Below, one piece after another: positions 1-10,440 of a stretch of 64,000 bases of DNA (position 1 is the first letter of the stretch; every line of letters begins with the position of its first letter). The DNA comes from Cranoglanis bouderius. Its lineage: Eukaryota > Chordata > Actinopteri > Siluriformes > Cranoglanididae. The stretch spans positions 802,415 to 866,414 of the forward strand of contig CM042545.1 in NCBI GenBank assembly GCA_023630585.1, read 5' to 3'. Under the pieces are notes generated by a model, which saw only the letters and a list, made by a program, of their open reading frames with translations, made no database searches and had not been told where the DNA came from. A program made the position numbers and the translations under genes.

Positions 1-1440
1 TTTTTTTTAAATTCTATCATGTACTCACCCTTAGTTCATTCAAAACCCATATGACTTTTGTTCATCTTCAGAACATAAATTAAGATATTTGAAGGATGGT
101 CAAATATGAACATTCTGCTGTTTTTGTCCATATAATGAAAGGTATTGGTGACTTCTTTTTTCAAGCTCCAAAAAGGACATAACGGCATCGTAAAAGCTTA
201 TCTTCTGAAGCAATATGATCACTTTATATGATGATCAGATGGAAATTTAAGTCGTTTACATTTTAAATTATTATTTTTTTTTTTTACAAAAACTAATGCA
301 ACACGAAACCTCACTGGTCTGCACATGTTTGGTTCTCACAGATATCATGATGTCAATGAGGATGCTAGCAGAGGTTCATGCCATCAGGGCCTTTTCTGGC
401 CATTTTGGCACCCTAGGTGAGATTCCTATTGGTGCCTCCCACCCCAAAACCATTCATCCACACCTTCCAACACCATAAAATGTGGGGAAACACATTTTTT
501 ATTTTAGAAATAACATTATACCTTCATGTACACTAAACATTAATTTCTGATTACCGTCCTTCTGGTAGATTTTTTTTTTTAAATCCATCTTTATTATGCT
601 AATACTTAGCTGCTTAAATGTGTTGTAACACATTGGGAATTCTTGCTAGGACAGCGTGTCATTTGTGAACGTGTTGTGCTCGTCATGATGGAGCGCTAAT
701 AGGTGACAAAACAGGCCTTTACTGTCCACAGACTACTTGTCGCATATCTCTATATTTCTCTTTCTCATCCTCTTTTTTATTTTTGCAATACTGAGCCCCT
801 GATTGCTTTGACCTTCTTATGATGAAAGACCAGTCAAGCATGGATACTCGCCACCCTGTACATCTCTTTCTTCCTAATAGCGCGCCCACTATCACCAGGG
901 ATACCAGATAAATAATCGCATGCAATCATAGTGTTACCTGATTAAAAATAGAAAAAAAAAAAAACTAAATAACTTACTACTATTACTACTACTACTAATA
1001 ATAATAATAAATGTACTGTCTTTCTTGTGGGTGCGCCCAAGCTGGTGGTGCCATAGGCGACCGCCTAGTTTGCCTATGCCTAGAAATGGCCCTGCATGCC
1101 ATCATTTTGGATGCGGTATGTGTGTCCGCTAATCTGCGTTTTGATTTGATGTGAAAGTGAATAATGACTTAAATTTAGATCTGATCACCATAAAGTGATC
1201 GTATCACTTCAGAACATGACTCAAGGCACAGGCAGTTTGAAAAAGTAGGCACTCAGGTAGTTTGAAAAAGCAAATTATTGCCTTTTATTATACAGTCAAA
1301 AACAGCTGAAACATTCTTCAAATATCTTCATTTATGTTCCAAAGGTTAAAAGTCATACAGGATTGGCATGACATAAATGATTAAAGAATTTGAAAGAGTC
1401 ATATCAGAACAACATGAGTGCAAGCAAATTCTGACATTAT
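1..1440. repeat. Foldback (long inverted-repeat) element, left end probably outside the window
   Basis: The stretch at about 85-262 is repeated in inverted, diverged form at about 1140-1330. Shared blocks include CTGTTTTTG, a GATCACTTTAT core and AAATTTAAGTC, in the same order when one arm is reverse-complemented. The arms are roughly 200-250 bp long and enclose about 880 bp, of which 710 bp is a nested hAT element. No transposase is visible. This is the structure of a non-autonomous foldback DNA transposon. The superfamily is not clear because the outer left end is not resolved. Confidence 0.5.
385..1094. mobile_element. Non-autonomous hAT transposon (710 bp) with 8-bp target duplication
   Basis: The element begins CAGGGCC and ends GGCCCTG. 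It is flanked on both sides by the identical octamer CATGCCAT (377-384 and 1095-1102). An 8-bp target duplication with CAGGG-type termini is the hallmark of the hAT superfamily. The termini share about a dozen bases (CAGGGCC-TTTCT) and then diverge. Internal sequence has only short frames and an ATT/ACT-rich patch near 975-1010, so it carries no transposase and must have been moved in trans. Confidence 0.82.
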
Positions 1441-1559
1441 GGGGTTAAAGACCGCTTTAACATCATTGTTGGTAAACTGTAGTCTCCTTATAGGAGTATT
1501 AGGAGTACTTGGACATTTCAGAGTTTTAGAAAAACTGTTAAAAAAAGAAGAAAAAAGGT

Positions 1560-1895
1560 TGTACTGCACCTAGGCCACTTTTGTTTACTACCTTGTTGAA
1601 AACTTTGAAATTCCTCCTCGGAAACCGCCAGTATTTTCCGAGCCACACACAGCATTGTTGCCCTTAATAGTGAAGAACCAAACCATTCTGCATTAAAATA
1701 AGTCTGAAATACCTTTAGTTCCTTCTGACTCCATGATTTCATTGCCCTGTGCATCTGTAAGGATCAGTGGCTCTTCACTATTAAGGGCAGCTTGAACTGT
1801 AGCCGTAATGCCAGGGACAGTTGTGTCAAACTCCATAACTATGGTTCTGCTGGGCTTCAATTTTCCATTCATGCACTCAGCAATGAAGATAGACC
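1560..1895 (-). pseudogene. Unidentified protein-coding remnant
   Basis: Reading the minus strand from about 1893, a frame stays open for about 62 codons (to about 1705). It has a normal amino-acid mix, including RSIFIAECMNGKLKPSR and, further on, LILTDAQGNEIMESEGTK. It then hits a stop. In another frame, sequence with RKILAVSEEEFQSFQ follows at about 1640-1590. A pyrimidine-rich stretch ending in AAAG precedes the frame and could be a splice acceptor. I do not recognise the family. It may be an exon of a gene, a processed fragment or part of a transposon. A 19-bp inverted repeat (1661-1679 with 1769-1787) shows that the segment has been rearranged. Confidence 0.35.
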
Positions 1896-2019
1896 TTTAA
1901 ATTGAAAGGTTAATGAAAAGGACATTCAACTGCCTCATATTCGCTTCTGCACATATTGTGAAGAATTTAGTTAATTTGTTAACCCAATATGACAGACATC
2001 TCCATTGAGGTTTTAGCTT

Positions 2020-2150
2020 CAAGCCTCCAACTCTAATTAAACACACCTGAACCAGCTAATCAAGGTCTTCAGGACTGTTAGAAACTTACAGGAGTTTGGA
2101 GCTTAACTCTGCAGGTGTGTAGATCTATAGGAACATGGATTGGAGACCAC
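2020..2150. repeat. Fragment of a dispersed fish repeat
   Basis: Contains the ordered landmarks ACACACCTGAACCAGCTAAT, TCAAGGTCTTCAGGACT and GGAGTTTGGAGCTTAACTCT. I recognise these as an end of a very common non-autonomous DNA repeat of otophysan fish genomes. No second end is visible here, so it is a truncated copy. Assignment rests on memory of the motif only. Confidence 0.45.
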
Positions 2151-2769
2151 TGAATTATGGTTAAATTACTAAAAGCAAACACTCTATAAATGGTTTACAA
2201 TTACAAACAGGGGGAGGGTGTTGTAATCCCTGAGGATTCAATGGAAATATTGTACAACGTCCCAGCTAGTCTAACCATAACACGCAGATCCCTAAGGTCT
2301 GCAAAGATCTAATGTTAATGTGTGCTCATTTTACCCTTTGAGGAGAATACTGTAAAGAACGGCACCCCCCAGATAAATCCAGTGAAAAGACCCAAACAAG
2401 ACAAGAAAAAAAGAAAAGGAAGAAACCAGGACACACATCTGGAATGATTAAGAATCCAAGAAAGCTCTTCTATGGACCCATTAGATCTACATGGAACCAA
2501 TGAGCTACAATTCTGGCTACATAAAGTAAATCGTCAGTATCATAGAATTAGTGAAATGCTTTATCATGCTAAGAGACAAGCTGTAATGTTAAAAAAACAA
2601 TTATTAATATGTAATATACAGAAGGAATGCATAGCCAGGGAATTGGGGATTAGGAGAATGGCTCAGGATACATGGTTAAAAAAAAGAGCCACCCAGGGAG
2701 AATACATATGATATGTTATGTGAATTCGGAAGTATGACCATAAATGGAGAAGCCACAAAAGAGCAGAGT
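2151..2769. other. Intergenic; no further feature seen
   Basis: Apart from the short open frame at 2472-2711, this stretch shows no recognisable element, exon or RNA gene. Purine runs at 2395-2430 are simple sequence. Confidence 0.5.
2472..2711 (+). CDS. Unidentified 79-codon open frame
   Basis: An ATG-started frame of 79 codons ends at TGA 2709-2711. The product would be basic and helical in character, rich in K, R, Q and L, with HAKRQAVMLKKQLL in the middle. It has no cysteine cluster, signal peptide or membrane segment. Composition looks more protein-like than neighbouring chance frames, but there is no splice or promoter evidence. It sits just upstream of a truncated Tc1 copy. It could be an exon, a retroelement remnant or chance. 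Confidence 0.22.
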   Translation: MDPLDLHGTNELQFWLHKVNRQYHRISEMLYHAKRQAVMLKKQLLICNIQKECIARELGIRRMAQDTWLKKRATQGEYI

Positions 2770-4339
2770 GAAATGACACTTTGCTACAATGTAAAGTAGT
2801 GAGTGTACAGCTTGTATAACAGTGTAAATTTGCTGTCCCCTCAAAATATCTCAACACACAGCCATTAATGTGTAAACCGCTGGCAACAAAAGTGAGTACA
2901 CCCCTAAGTGAAAATGTCCAAATTGGGCCCAAAGTGTCAATATTTTGTGTCGCCACCATTATTTTCCAGCACTGTCTTAACCCTGTTGGGCATGGTGTTC
3001 ACCAGAGCTTCACAGGTTGCCACTGGAGTCCTCTTCCACTCCTCCATGATGACATCACAGAGCTAGTGGATGTTAGAGACCTGGCGCTCCTCCACCTTCC
3101 GTTTGAGGATGCCCCACAGATGCTCAATAGGGTTTAGGTCTGGAGACATGCTTGGAGGATCATCACCTTTACCCTCAGCTTCTTTAGCAAGGCAGTGGTC
3201 GTCTTGGAGGTGTGTTTGGGGTCATTATCATGTTGGAATACTGCCCTGCAGCCCAGTTTCCGAAGGGAGGGGATCATGCTCTGCTTCAGTATGTCACAGT
3301 ACATGTTGGCATTCATGGTTCCCTCAATGAACTACAGTTGTAGTCCCCAGTGCCGGCAGCACTCATGCCACCTCAGACCATGACAGTCCCACCACCATGC
3401 TTGACTGTAGGCAAGACACACTTGTCTTTGTACTCCTCACCTAGTTGCCGCCACACACGCTTGACACCATCTGAACCAAATAAGTTTATCTTGGTCTCAT
3501 CAGACCACAGAACATGGTTCCAGTAATCCATGTCCTTAGTCTGCTTGTCTTCAGCAAATTGTTTGCGGCCTTTCTTGTGCATCATCTTTAGAAGAGGCTT
3601 CCTTCTGGGACGACTGCCATGCAGTGGGAAGACAACCAATTTGATGCAGTGTGCGGCGTATGGTCTAAGCACTGACAGGCTGACCCCCCACCCCTTCAAT
3701 CTCTGGAGCAATGCTGGCAGCACTCATACATCTATTCTGTAAAGCCAACCTCTGGATATGATGCTGAGCATGTGCACTAAACTTCTTTGGCCGACCATGG
3801 CGAGGCCTGCTCTGAGTGGAATCTGTCCTGTTAATCCGCTGTATGGTCTTGGCCACCGTGCTGCAGCTCAGTTTCAGGGTGTTGGCAATCTTCTTATAGC
3901 CTAGGCCATCTTTATGTAGAGCAACAATTCTTTTTTTCAGATCCTCAGAGAGTTCTTTGCCATGAGGTGCCATGTTGAACTTCCAGTGACCAGTATGAGA
4001 GAGTCTGAGAGCGATAACACCAAACTTAACACACCTGCTCCCTATTCACACCTGAGACCTTGTAACACTAATGGGTCACATGACACTGGGGAGGGAAAAT
4101 GGCTAATTTTGGACATTTTCACTTAGGGGTGTACTCACTTTTGTTGCTGCCGGTTTAGACATTAATGGCTGTGTGTTGAGTTATTTTGAGGGAATAGCAA
4201 ATTTACACTGTTATACAAGCTGTACACGCACTACTTTACATTGTAGCAAAGTGTCATTTCTTCAGTGTTGTCCCATGAAAAGATATATAAAATATTTACA
4301 AAAATGTGAGGGGTGTACTCACTTTTGTGAGATACTGTA
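2770..4339 (-). mobile_element. Tc1-like transposon, family A copy 1, truncated at one end
   Basis: The right end reads inward from CAGTATCTCACAAAAGTGAG (reverse complement at 4320-4339). A matching inner block, CACTTTGCTACAATGTAAAG, lies at 2775-2800, so the inverted repeats are long (about 200 bp) with an internal GAGTACACCCCTAAGTG box. The outermost ~70 bp of the low-coordinate end is missing when compared with copy 2 at 52832-54450. The element encodes a Tc1-type transposase on the minus strand. Confidence 0.85.
2937..3973 (-). pseudogene. Tc1-like transposase, family A (frameshifted)
   Basis: A DD(34)E transposase that would cut and paste its own element at TA sites in the nucleus. From the ATG at 3971-3973, the N-terminal paired-like helix-turn-helix domain is readable (start MAPHGKELSEDLKKRIVALH, then GLGYKKIANTLKLS). 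The catalytic domain follows in other frames: WSDETKINLFG (first Asp), FQHDNDPKHTSKTT (second Asp), and a C-terminus near 2940. At least three frameshifts break it, near 3700, 3370 and 3150. The block around the NPIEHLWG motif has also lost bases. Full length for the family is about 340 residues, so the coordinates cover the whole former gene. Confidence 0.8.
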
Positions 4340-5375
4340 TCTCTTGTCCCGCCTCCATCAACCAATCAGAATTTAGGCTTAACTGGCTGATGCAATCTCT
4401 CGCAATACTTTTAAACAAATATACAAAAGAATGGAATACCATATTTTTTGGGAATAAACATAACATTTTAAACATGAAATATTAGTGAAACTATAATGCA
4501 TCTGCAGCTTCAAACTGTTTACATTCATAACACTCAATACACACATATATAAACTGTTCAAAACTACACTGGAAACATGCATAGTACATTCTACCATGGT
4601 ATGCTCAGAACTGGTTTAACATGGGACTACATATGGTACAAACAGCTTAGACAGGATATGAAATGTCTCAGCTCAATAACTGATGTGCATGACTGTACAA
4701 CTGAGTTTCAAAAACTAACTACGAAATGAGGAAGTCACAATCGCCAGTGCAAAGATAATATGTATGCTTATGTGTAATCACAAATGCTTATATTGCTTAT
4801 ATGAAATATCTATGTAATCAAAGTAACACCCTTGTGTGTCAGCATGATTTTTGTGTCTTAACACACTAGGATGTTCAGTATATATACACAGGTATGTTTT
4901 AGACCAAGCCTTGCCAAACCTCGAATGAAGATCATTTGCAGAGGGGAAAGCCAAGCTTGATACTTATAGTACAAGCAACAAGTAGAATCTAGTTATTGTT
5001 AAATAGGGAATTAATCTCTGTTTAACTTTGACTAATTTCTTTTACTGTAACAACTTTTTATTCTTTAATAAAATGAATCCTTGAGAAAGGAGATTTGAGA
5101 AAAGGCAAATTGTTGTTTACAGAGTGGTTTAATGAAGTTAGAAAAATAGACAAGGTTTACTATTTTCTTCTTCAAACAACCAGCTGAACTACCTACAAGA
5201 ATCTTTGACCCCACTTTTCAAGACTCCAGAGCCCTAGTGGTGAGGATTCACTATCCTGGAATAAGGTAAGAACTTATTCTATGCTATACCTGATTGTCTA
5301 GCATATCTTATCTTGGCACTTTTGGGTTAAGAAAAAGATTATAATCATCATATTACAAAATATATAAAATAGATA
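4340..5375. other. Intergenic; no gene seen
   Basis: AT-rich sequence with only short frames. A TATATA stretch at 4880 and an AATAAA at about 5068 could be parts of an old LTR lying upstream of the Gypsy remnant. No paired LTR, primer-binding site or target duplication was found, so this is left as unannotated DNA. Confidence 0.4.
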
Positions 5376-5913
5376 ATGGGGGGTGTTCACAAGTACCCAA
5401 TAGTGCCCATCGTCATCAAATTTCGGGGGTGGAAAAATATAGTGGAGGCGGCGGTTGGTCCTCGCCTCACCCATCCACTAATTTTAGGGACCAATTGGCC
5501 GGGGTTCCGATTATTGGCGAGAGAAATGTTTGTGGATGGGTCCTGCGTTAGTGAGAAGTGGTGTGGAATGTGCGCAGCTTTGGCAGGAGAGGCAGTGCCA
5601 GGGCCGTTGACTGCAGCGCCACGTCAGCGTGACAACGAGAGCGGGGGGAGCGGCTCTGCCCCCCTCTTAGCAGAGATTCCCCTCTGGGATTTTCCCTTGG
5701 AACAGTCGTGTGACGAGACCCTTAAGCACGCATTTGACCAAGTGAAAGTAATCGATGGTCAGCCGATCCAGCCCAATGTTGTGCTCTCCCACCCTTATTT
5801 TGCCATTATTAAGGATAGGTTATATCGAGTGATGCAGGACACTCATACACAGGAAAATATAACCCAATTGTTGGTTCCGAGGAGTCGTCGGGAATTATTA
5901 TTCCAGGCGGCTC

Positions 5914-5915
<2 letters not shown>
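5376..5915 (+). pseudogene. Gypsy pol, protease end and start of integrase (Gmr1-like domain order)
   Basis: The open frame begins inside a retropepsin-type region: PIVPIVIKFRGW, then THPLILGTNWPGF. It continues through a low-complexity linker (PLTAAPRQRDNESGG) into the N-terminal part of an integrase. That part includes LSHPYFAIIKDRLYRVMQ, VPRSRRELLFQAAH and the first His of the HHCC zinc finger. There it is cut by an inserted LINE whose (TAA)n tail starts at about 5916. The rest of the integrase resumes at about 9278. The 5' part of the element (LTR, gag) is absent. Going straight from protease into integrase, with no reverse transcriptase between, is unusual for Ty3/Gypsy. Confidence 0.75.

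Positions 5916-5955
<40 letters not shown>
5916..5955. repeat. (TAA)n microsatellite, LINE 3' tail
   Basis: About thirteen TAA units directly abut the 3' end of the minus-strand LINE. They mark its junction with the Gypsy integrase. Confidence 0.9.
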
Positions 5956-5956
<1 letters not shown>

Positions 5957-5999
5957 TGTTTATTTTTTATAGCCCCTTTCCACACACTCAAGGTTGCTT

Positions 6000-8409
6000 T
6001 ACAACACAGCACAACACAGCAAGGGGAGGAAAAAAAAGGCACAGAAACATTGGGCAATGAGATTTTTGAGTTGATTTTTAAACTCTTGTACAGAGGTAAG
6101 ATTATGGAGGGATTGTGGAATGGAGTTCCACAGTGTATGGGCTACTGTGCAGAAAGCCCTACCACCGAGTGAGGACAGCTTGTAATGCGGAGTGAATAAC
6201 AGGCCAGTATTAGATGACCTGAGAGAGCGTGATGGAGTGTAGAGACGGATAAGATCAGCAATGTATGAGGGGGCAAGACCATGTAGGGCTTTGAAAGTGA
6301 TAAGGAGAACTTTAAATTGGATGCAATATATGACAGGTAACCAGTGTAACCTGCGCAGGACAGGAGTGATGTGCGATGATTTCTTAGAATGAGAAGGAAC
6401 CCTGGCTGCTGAATTCTGGATGTATTGCAATCTTATTGGTTTTAGCGGGAAGGCCAGAAAAGAGAGCGTTACAATAATCAAGCCGAGAACTGATGAAGGC
6501 ATGGACAAGGGTTTTGTCATCTCTGGTGTGAAGAATGGGGTGAAGTCTAGCAATATTGCAAAGATGATAGAAAGCTGTTTTTGTGAGAGAGGAGATGTGC
6601 GAGTTAAATGAGAGTGTGGAGTGAAAGATAATACCAAGGTTGCAGACAGTAGAGGAGGGTCTAACCAGGACACCATTAATATCAATTAATTAATTAATTA
6701 ATTGATATTAATGGTGTCCTGGTTAGACCCTCCTCTACTGTCTGCAACCTTGGTCAGGAAGACGAGATCGAACATGTGGAGATGCTACTATTAACACATC
6801 AGTTTTTTTGGTATTGAATTTGAGAAAATTGCTAATCATCCAGGAATTAATGTCCTTGATACATTCTGATAAGGAGTTTGTGGGGAAAGGAGCAGCATGA
6901 TGTGAGCTAATATAGAGTTGAGTGTTGTCAGCGTAGCAATGAAAATTAAGACCATGACCATGAATAATGTGACCTAAGGGAAGCATGTAGATGATAAAAA
7001 GCAGTGGACCAAGTACAGAACCCTGAGGAACACCTTAAGAAATAGAGACAGTGGTAGATTTAAATTGAGGAATGGTAATGAAGTGCTGATGATCAGAGAG
7101 GTAGGAGATAAACCAAGATAAAGCAATGCCAGAAATTCCAATAGCAGAGAGCCGAGAAATAAGTATACTATGTGAGATAGTATCAAAAGCAGAACTAATG
7201 TCTAGAAAAGTGATGGCACCTGAATCGGAAGCCATCAAGATATCATTTGAAACTCTGACTAGTGCAGTCTCAGTGCTGTGAAGTGGACGGAAGCCGGACT
7301 GAAAACATTCATAGAGATTGTAAGACCTTAAGTAGGAGAGAAGCTGAGAACTTTCACCATTACTTTAGCCAAGAAAGGTAGATTAGAAATAGGGTGGTAG
7401 TTTTTAAGATCTGAGGGGTCCAAGCTAGGCTTTTTAAAAACTGGAATGACAGCAGCAGTTTTGAGTTCTGAAGGGACAAATCTGAATGTTATTTTGTTGT
7501 GGTGGGAAATAGGCACTGAGATAACAGGCAAACAAAGCTTAAGTAAGGCAGTGGGGCAGGATCAAGCTGACAGGAAGTAGAATTAGATTTAGTAATCAAC
7601 TCAGAAACAGCAAATGGTGTAGTGGGAATGAAATCAGCAAAGGTACCTATCTGGCTATGAGTGAGAAAATCCTGCAGTGAGTCTGTAGGGACAGTTGCGG
7701 GAAAAAAATTGTAAATAGAGTTAAGTTTATCTTGGCGGAAAGGAATGACTGAGTTCAGTAGAGGCAGGGGGCGCAGGAGAATTAATGAGTTTATTAACAG
7801 TAGAGAAAAGTGTTTTCGGTCTAGAAGAGGCATTATTAATTAGAACAGAAAAATAGGATGAGCGTGCAACATTTAGTGCAGATTTGTGTGCTTGTATATG
7901 ATCGTTATACGCATCCAAGTGAACAGTAAGACCAGTTTTTTTGTAAAGATGCTCAAGGCGTCGTCCCTCAGCTTTAAGAGTACGCAATTCCTGTGTGTAC
8001 CGGGGGGAGGAGTGAGTGGACGGGACATATCTACACTTAAGAGGGGCATGTAGATCAAGGGCATTAGAAATAGATTTGTTATAATCAGCAATGATGTCAG
8101 TTGGACAGGATAGTTGCATGATATCCTTAGTGACTGATTGCTGCAGTGATGTAGAGAAGGATACAGGATTAATGTAGGAAAAGTTACGAAAAGGAACCAA
8201 AGATTTTACAGCAGACATGGAAAGAGGAAATTCACACCTCTTGATTTCGAGTGAGGTTTAACCAAATAATTGTAACCAGGCGGAGTAAGCAGGTTCATGT
8301 GTAAGTTGTCATTAGGAATTTGCCATGTTTTGGTGAGCAGCAGTATATCCGGGTTTTTCTCAGTTATTGTGTTGCAGAGCATTGAGGCCTTATCTGTCAG
8401 GACTGGCAA
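6000..8409 (-). pseudogene. LINE pol (endonuclease and reverse transcriptase), many frameshifts
   Basis: Reads on the minus strand as endonuclease fragment (8409-8206), linker with LHAPLKCRYVPSTHSSPRY (8218-7727), RT palm and fingers (7531-6735) and thumb/C-terminus (6685-5999). The protein would nick target DNA and prime reverse transcription of its own RNA. It is dead: the frame changes at least five times, the active-site YADD reads YADN, and a 120-bp palindrome interrupts it just after the palm. The clade is CR1/L2-like, judged from HSTETALL-type and LHWLPV motifs. Confidence 0.75.
6634..6753. repeat. Perfect 120-bp palindrome with no spacer
   Basis: Two 60-bp arms are exact reverse complements, meeting between 6693 and 6694 in a run of ATTA units. 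The arm 6634-6693 is collinear with the LINE coding strand. The arm 6694-6753 is an inverted extra copy placed upstream of it in the pol gene, so it is not part of the ancestral element. Confidence 0.95.
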
Positions 8410-8790
8410 TTATACAGCGCGATAACAGGATGAGAACAGTTACATAGTGTAGATCTCTGTTCATGTGGTAGTTCACGTGGCATAGTTAATAGGGAATTAT
8501 AATTCCTCCCACGATGACAGCGACGAGTAGCGTATGTTCATACGAGATGACCAGATGGACGGAATGGAATTAGGTGACGAATAATGATAAGAAAGGTGTT
8601 GTCGGGGTGAACGATGGATGTATCGCGGACTGTGAGAAATCCCGAGCGCTTTGCAGAGACCGTATGCAGTGGAGTCCAACCGGGACTGAGTGTTCAAGCC
8701 CTGCAGTTGCAGGGATGAATAGCTATATGCCATTATGAGAACACATGCAACCAAAAAAACTAGAGCTGACACTATGACTGACACCAGAGG

Positions 8791-9277
8791 TGGGTGATTT
8801 GAGTCCGAGGGTAAACATACTACTATAAACGTACTACTGTAGTACTTTTACTACTGCGTAGTTTGTATATTCTGCCACCACAGCGAAGCACTGAAACCTA
8901 CCAAAACAACTGACCACGTAGTTAACGAGAGAAAGGAAACTCACTCACCAACCAAGCGGATAGGTACAGTGGAATATCACCAGGACAGGTGAACTGATGG
9001 CAGAGAGACTCACCATCAGCAGCAGACAGTAGTAATAAGAACGAAGCAAGTCTAAAAGCAAAAAGAGAATCCCGAGAAGAAATGAAGTGATTGACATACA
9101 ATCCACAGGAGTAATCCACAGTAGTCAGGTGAAAGAAAACAACAAGTTAAAGTCCAAAACCACAAAACAAACAAACAAACAAAAGTACCAGTAAGAAGCA
9201 TCAGCCAAACGCGCTCAGCGTTCTCTCACCAGAAGTGATGTCATCAATTGATCGTCAATCGTCATCAGTCGATCAAG
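8791..9277. other. Unassigned DNA between LINE and Gypsy
   Basis: No frame or motif is recognisable. An (AAAC)n-like patch lies at about 9170-9185. By position it should be the 5' UTR of the inserted LINE or a further small insertion. Confidence 0.35.
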
Positions 9278-10440
9278 AGGTGTGAATCCCACGGCGGGGC
9301 ACTTAGGGCAGGGGAAAACATTGGGTCGACTCTTGGCCCGCTTTTATTGGCCGGGCATTGGTGGTGCGTGGCGTGCTGCGAATGTCAGCTGGTGAATCCA
9401 CCGGACACCCCAAAAGCGCTGTTGTGCCCACTTCCATTAATCGAGGTCCCCTTTGAGCGAGTTGATATGGACCTCGTCAGGCCATTAGACCGATCTGCAC
9501 GAGGGTATCGCTTTGTGCTAGTAATATTGGACTACGCAACGCGATACCCGGAAGCGGTGCCTCTATGCAATATCTCCACGAGGAGTGTTGCGGATGCACT
9601 CTTCCACGTTATCTCCCGAGTGATCAGGGCACGTCATTTATGTCACGCACCCTGCGCAAGCTGTACGAGTTGTTGGGGATTAAGTCGGTTCACACCAGCG
9701 TTTATCATCCACAGACGGCTGGTGGAATGCTTTAATCAAACACTTAAAACATGATTCGTAAGTTCGTTCAGGAGGATGCATGAAATTGGCATAAGTGGTT
9801 AGAGCCACTGTTATTTGCAGTACGAGAGGTCCTGCAAGGGGTTCTCCCCATTCGAATTATTGTACGGACACAAGCCACGCGGAGTGCTTGACGTCATTCG
9901 GGAAAATTGGGAGGAGGGGCCTTCAACCAGAAATAATGAAATTCAGTACATTCTTGACCTGAGAGCAAAACTCCACACATTAAGTCACATAACTCAGGAG
10001 AATTTGCTGCAGGCACAAGAACGTCAATCCCAGCTGTATAACAAGGGTGCTTGGCTGCGAGAGTTCACGCCGGGAGATAAAGTGCTTGTGTTACTACCTA
10101 CATCAAGCTTCAAATTACTCGCCAAGTGGCAAGGGCCCATTGAGGTCACACAGCCAGTTGGGGATGTCGACTATGAGGTAAGGCGAATGGATAGAGGTGG
10201 GGCGCAACAGGTTTACCATCTCAACCTCTTAAAACCGTGGAGGGAGACTGTGTCTGTGGCTTTGGCGATGGTCATTCCTGAGAGGGAGAAGCTAGGACCG
10301 GAGGTAAACTTAAAATCGGCGATTCAATCCCCCTGGTCCCTTGTGGAGACCACCTCTCTCCGGCCCAAATCACAGATGTTCAAAAATTACAAGTGGAGTT
10401 TTCCGATGTGTTCTTGCCTCTCTCCGGCCATACCAACCTC
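9278..10440 (+). pseudogene. Gypsy integrase, continuing after the LINE insertion
   Basis: The frame resumes at the HHCC finger (TAGHLGQGKTLGRLLARFYW in a shifted frame, then VACCECQLVNPP). It passes into the catalytic core (FERVDMDLVRPLDRSARGY, DYATRYPEAVPL). Near 9630 a deletion removes most of the segment before the second catalytic Asp and shifts the frame. The strand-transfer C-terminal part is well preserved at 9815-10260: SPFELLYGHKPRGVLDV, FTPGDKVLVLLPTSS, LLAKWQGPIEV and YHLNLLKPW. An integrase of this kind would insert the reverse-transcribed element into host chromosomes. The copy is inactive. Confidence 0.82.

Larger units (their letters stand above)
5916..8790 (-). mobile_element. 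L2-like LINE (non-LTR retrotransposon) inserted in the Gypsy integrase
   Basis: Minus-strand fragments of one non-LTR pol polyprotein run in order from 8409 down to 6000. They are an endonuclease piece with NPDILLLTKTW, a linker, and an RT with FLDISSAFDTISHS (7230), then CYADNTQLYIS (6924-6935). A C-terminal block contains LRRLHWLPVIYCIQFKVLL and LWNSIPQSLHNL. The 3' end is a (TAA)n tract at 5916-5955, typical of L2-type tails. Frameshifts are numerous. The second catalytic Asp of the YADD box is Asn. The 5' boundary is uncertain: sequence up to about 9277 may still belong to this copy. Confidence 0.8.

Noticed and set aside
8497..8784. 95-codon minus-strand frame with a hydrophobic N-terminus (like a membrane protein)
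   Set aside because: It lies upstream of and collinear with the LINE endonuclease and is best explained as the 5' part of that LINE, not a host membrane protein.
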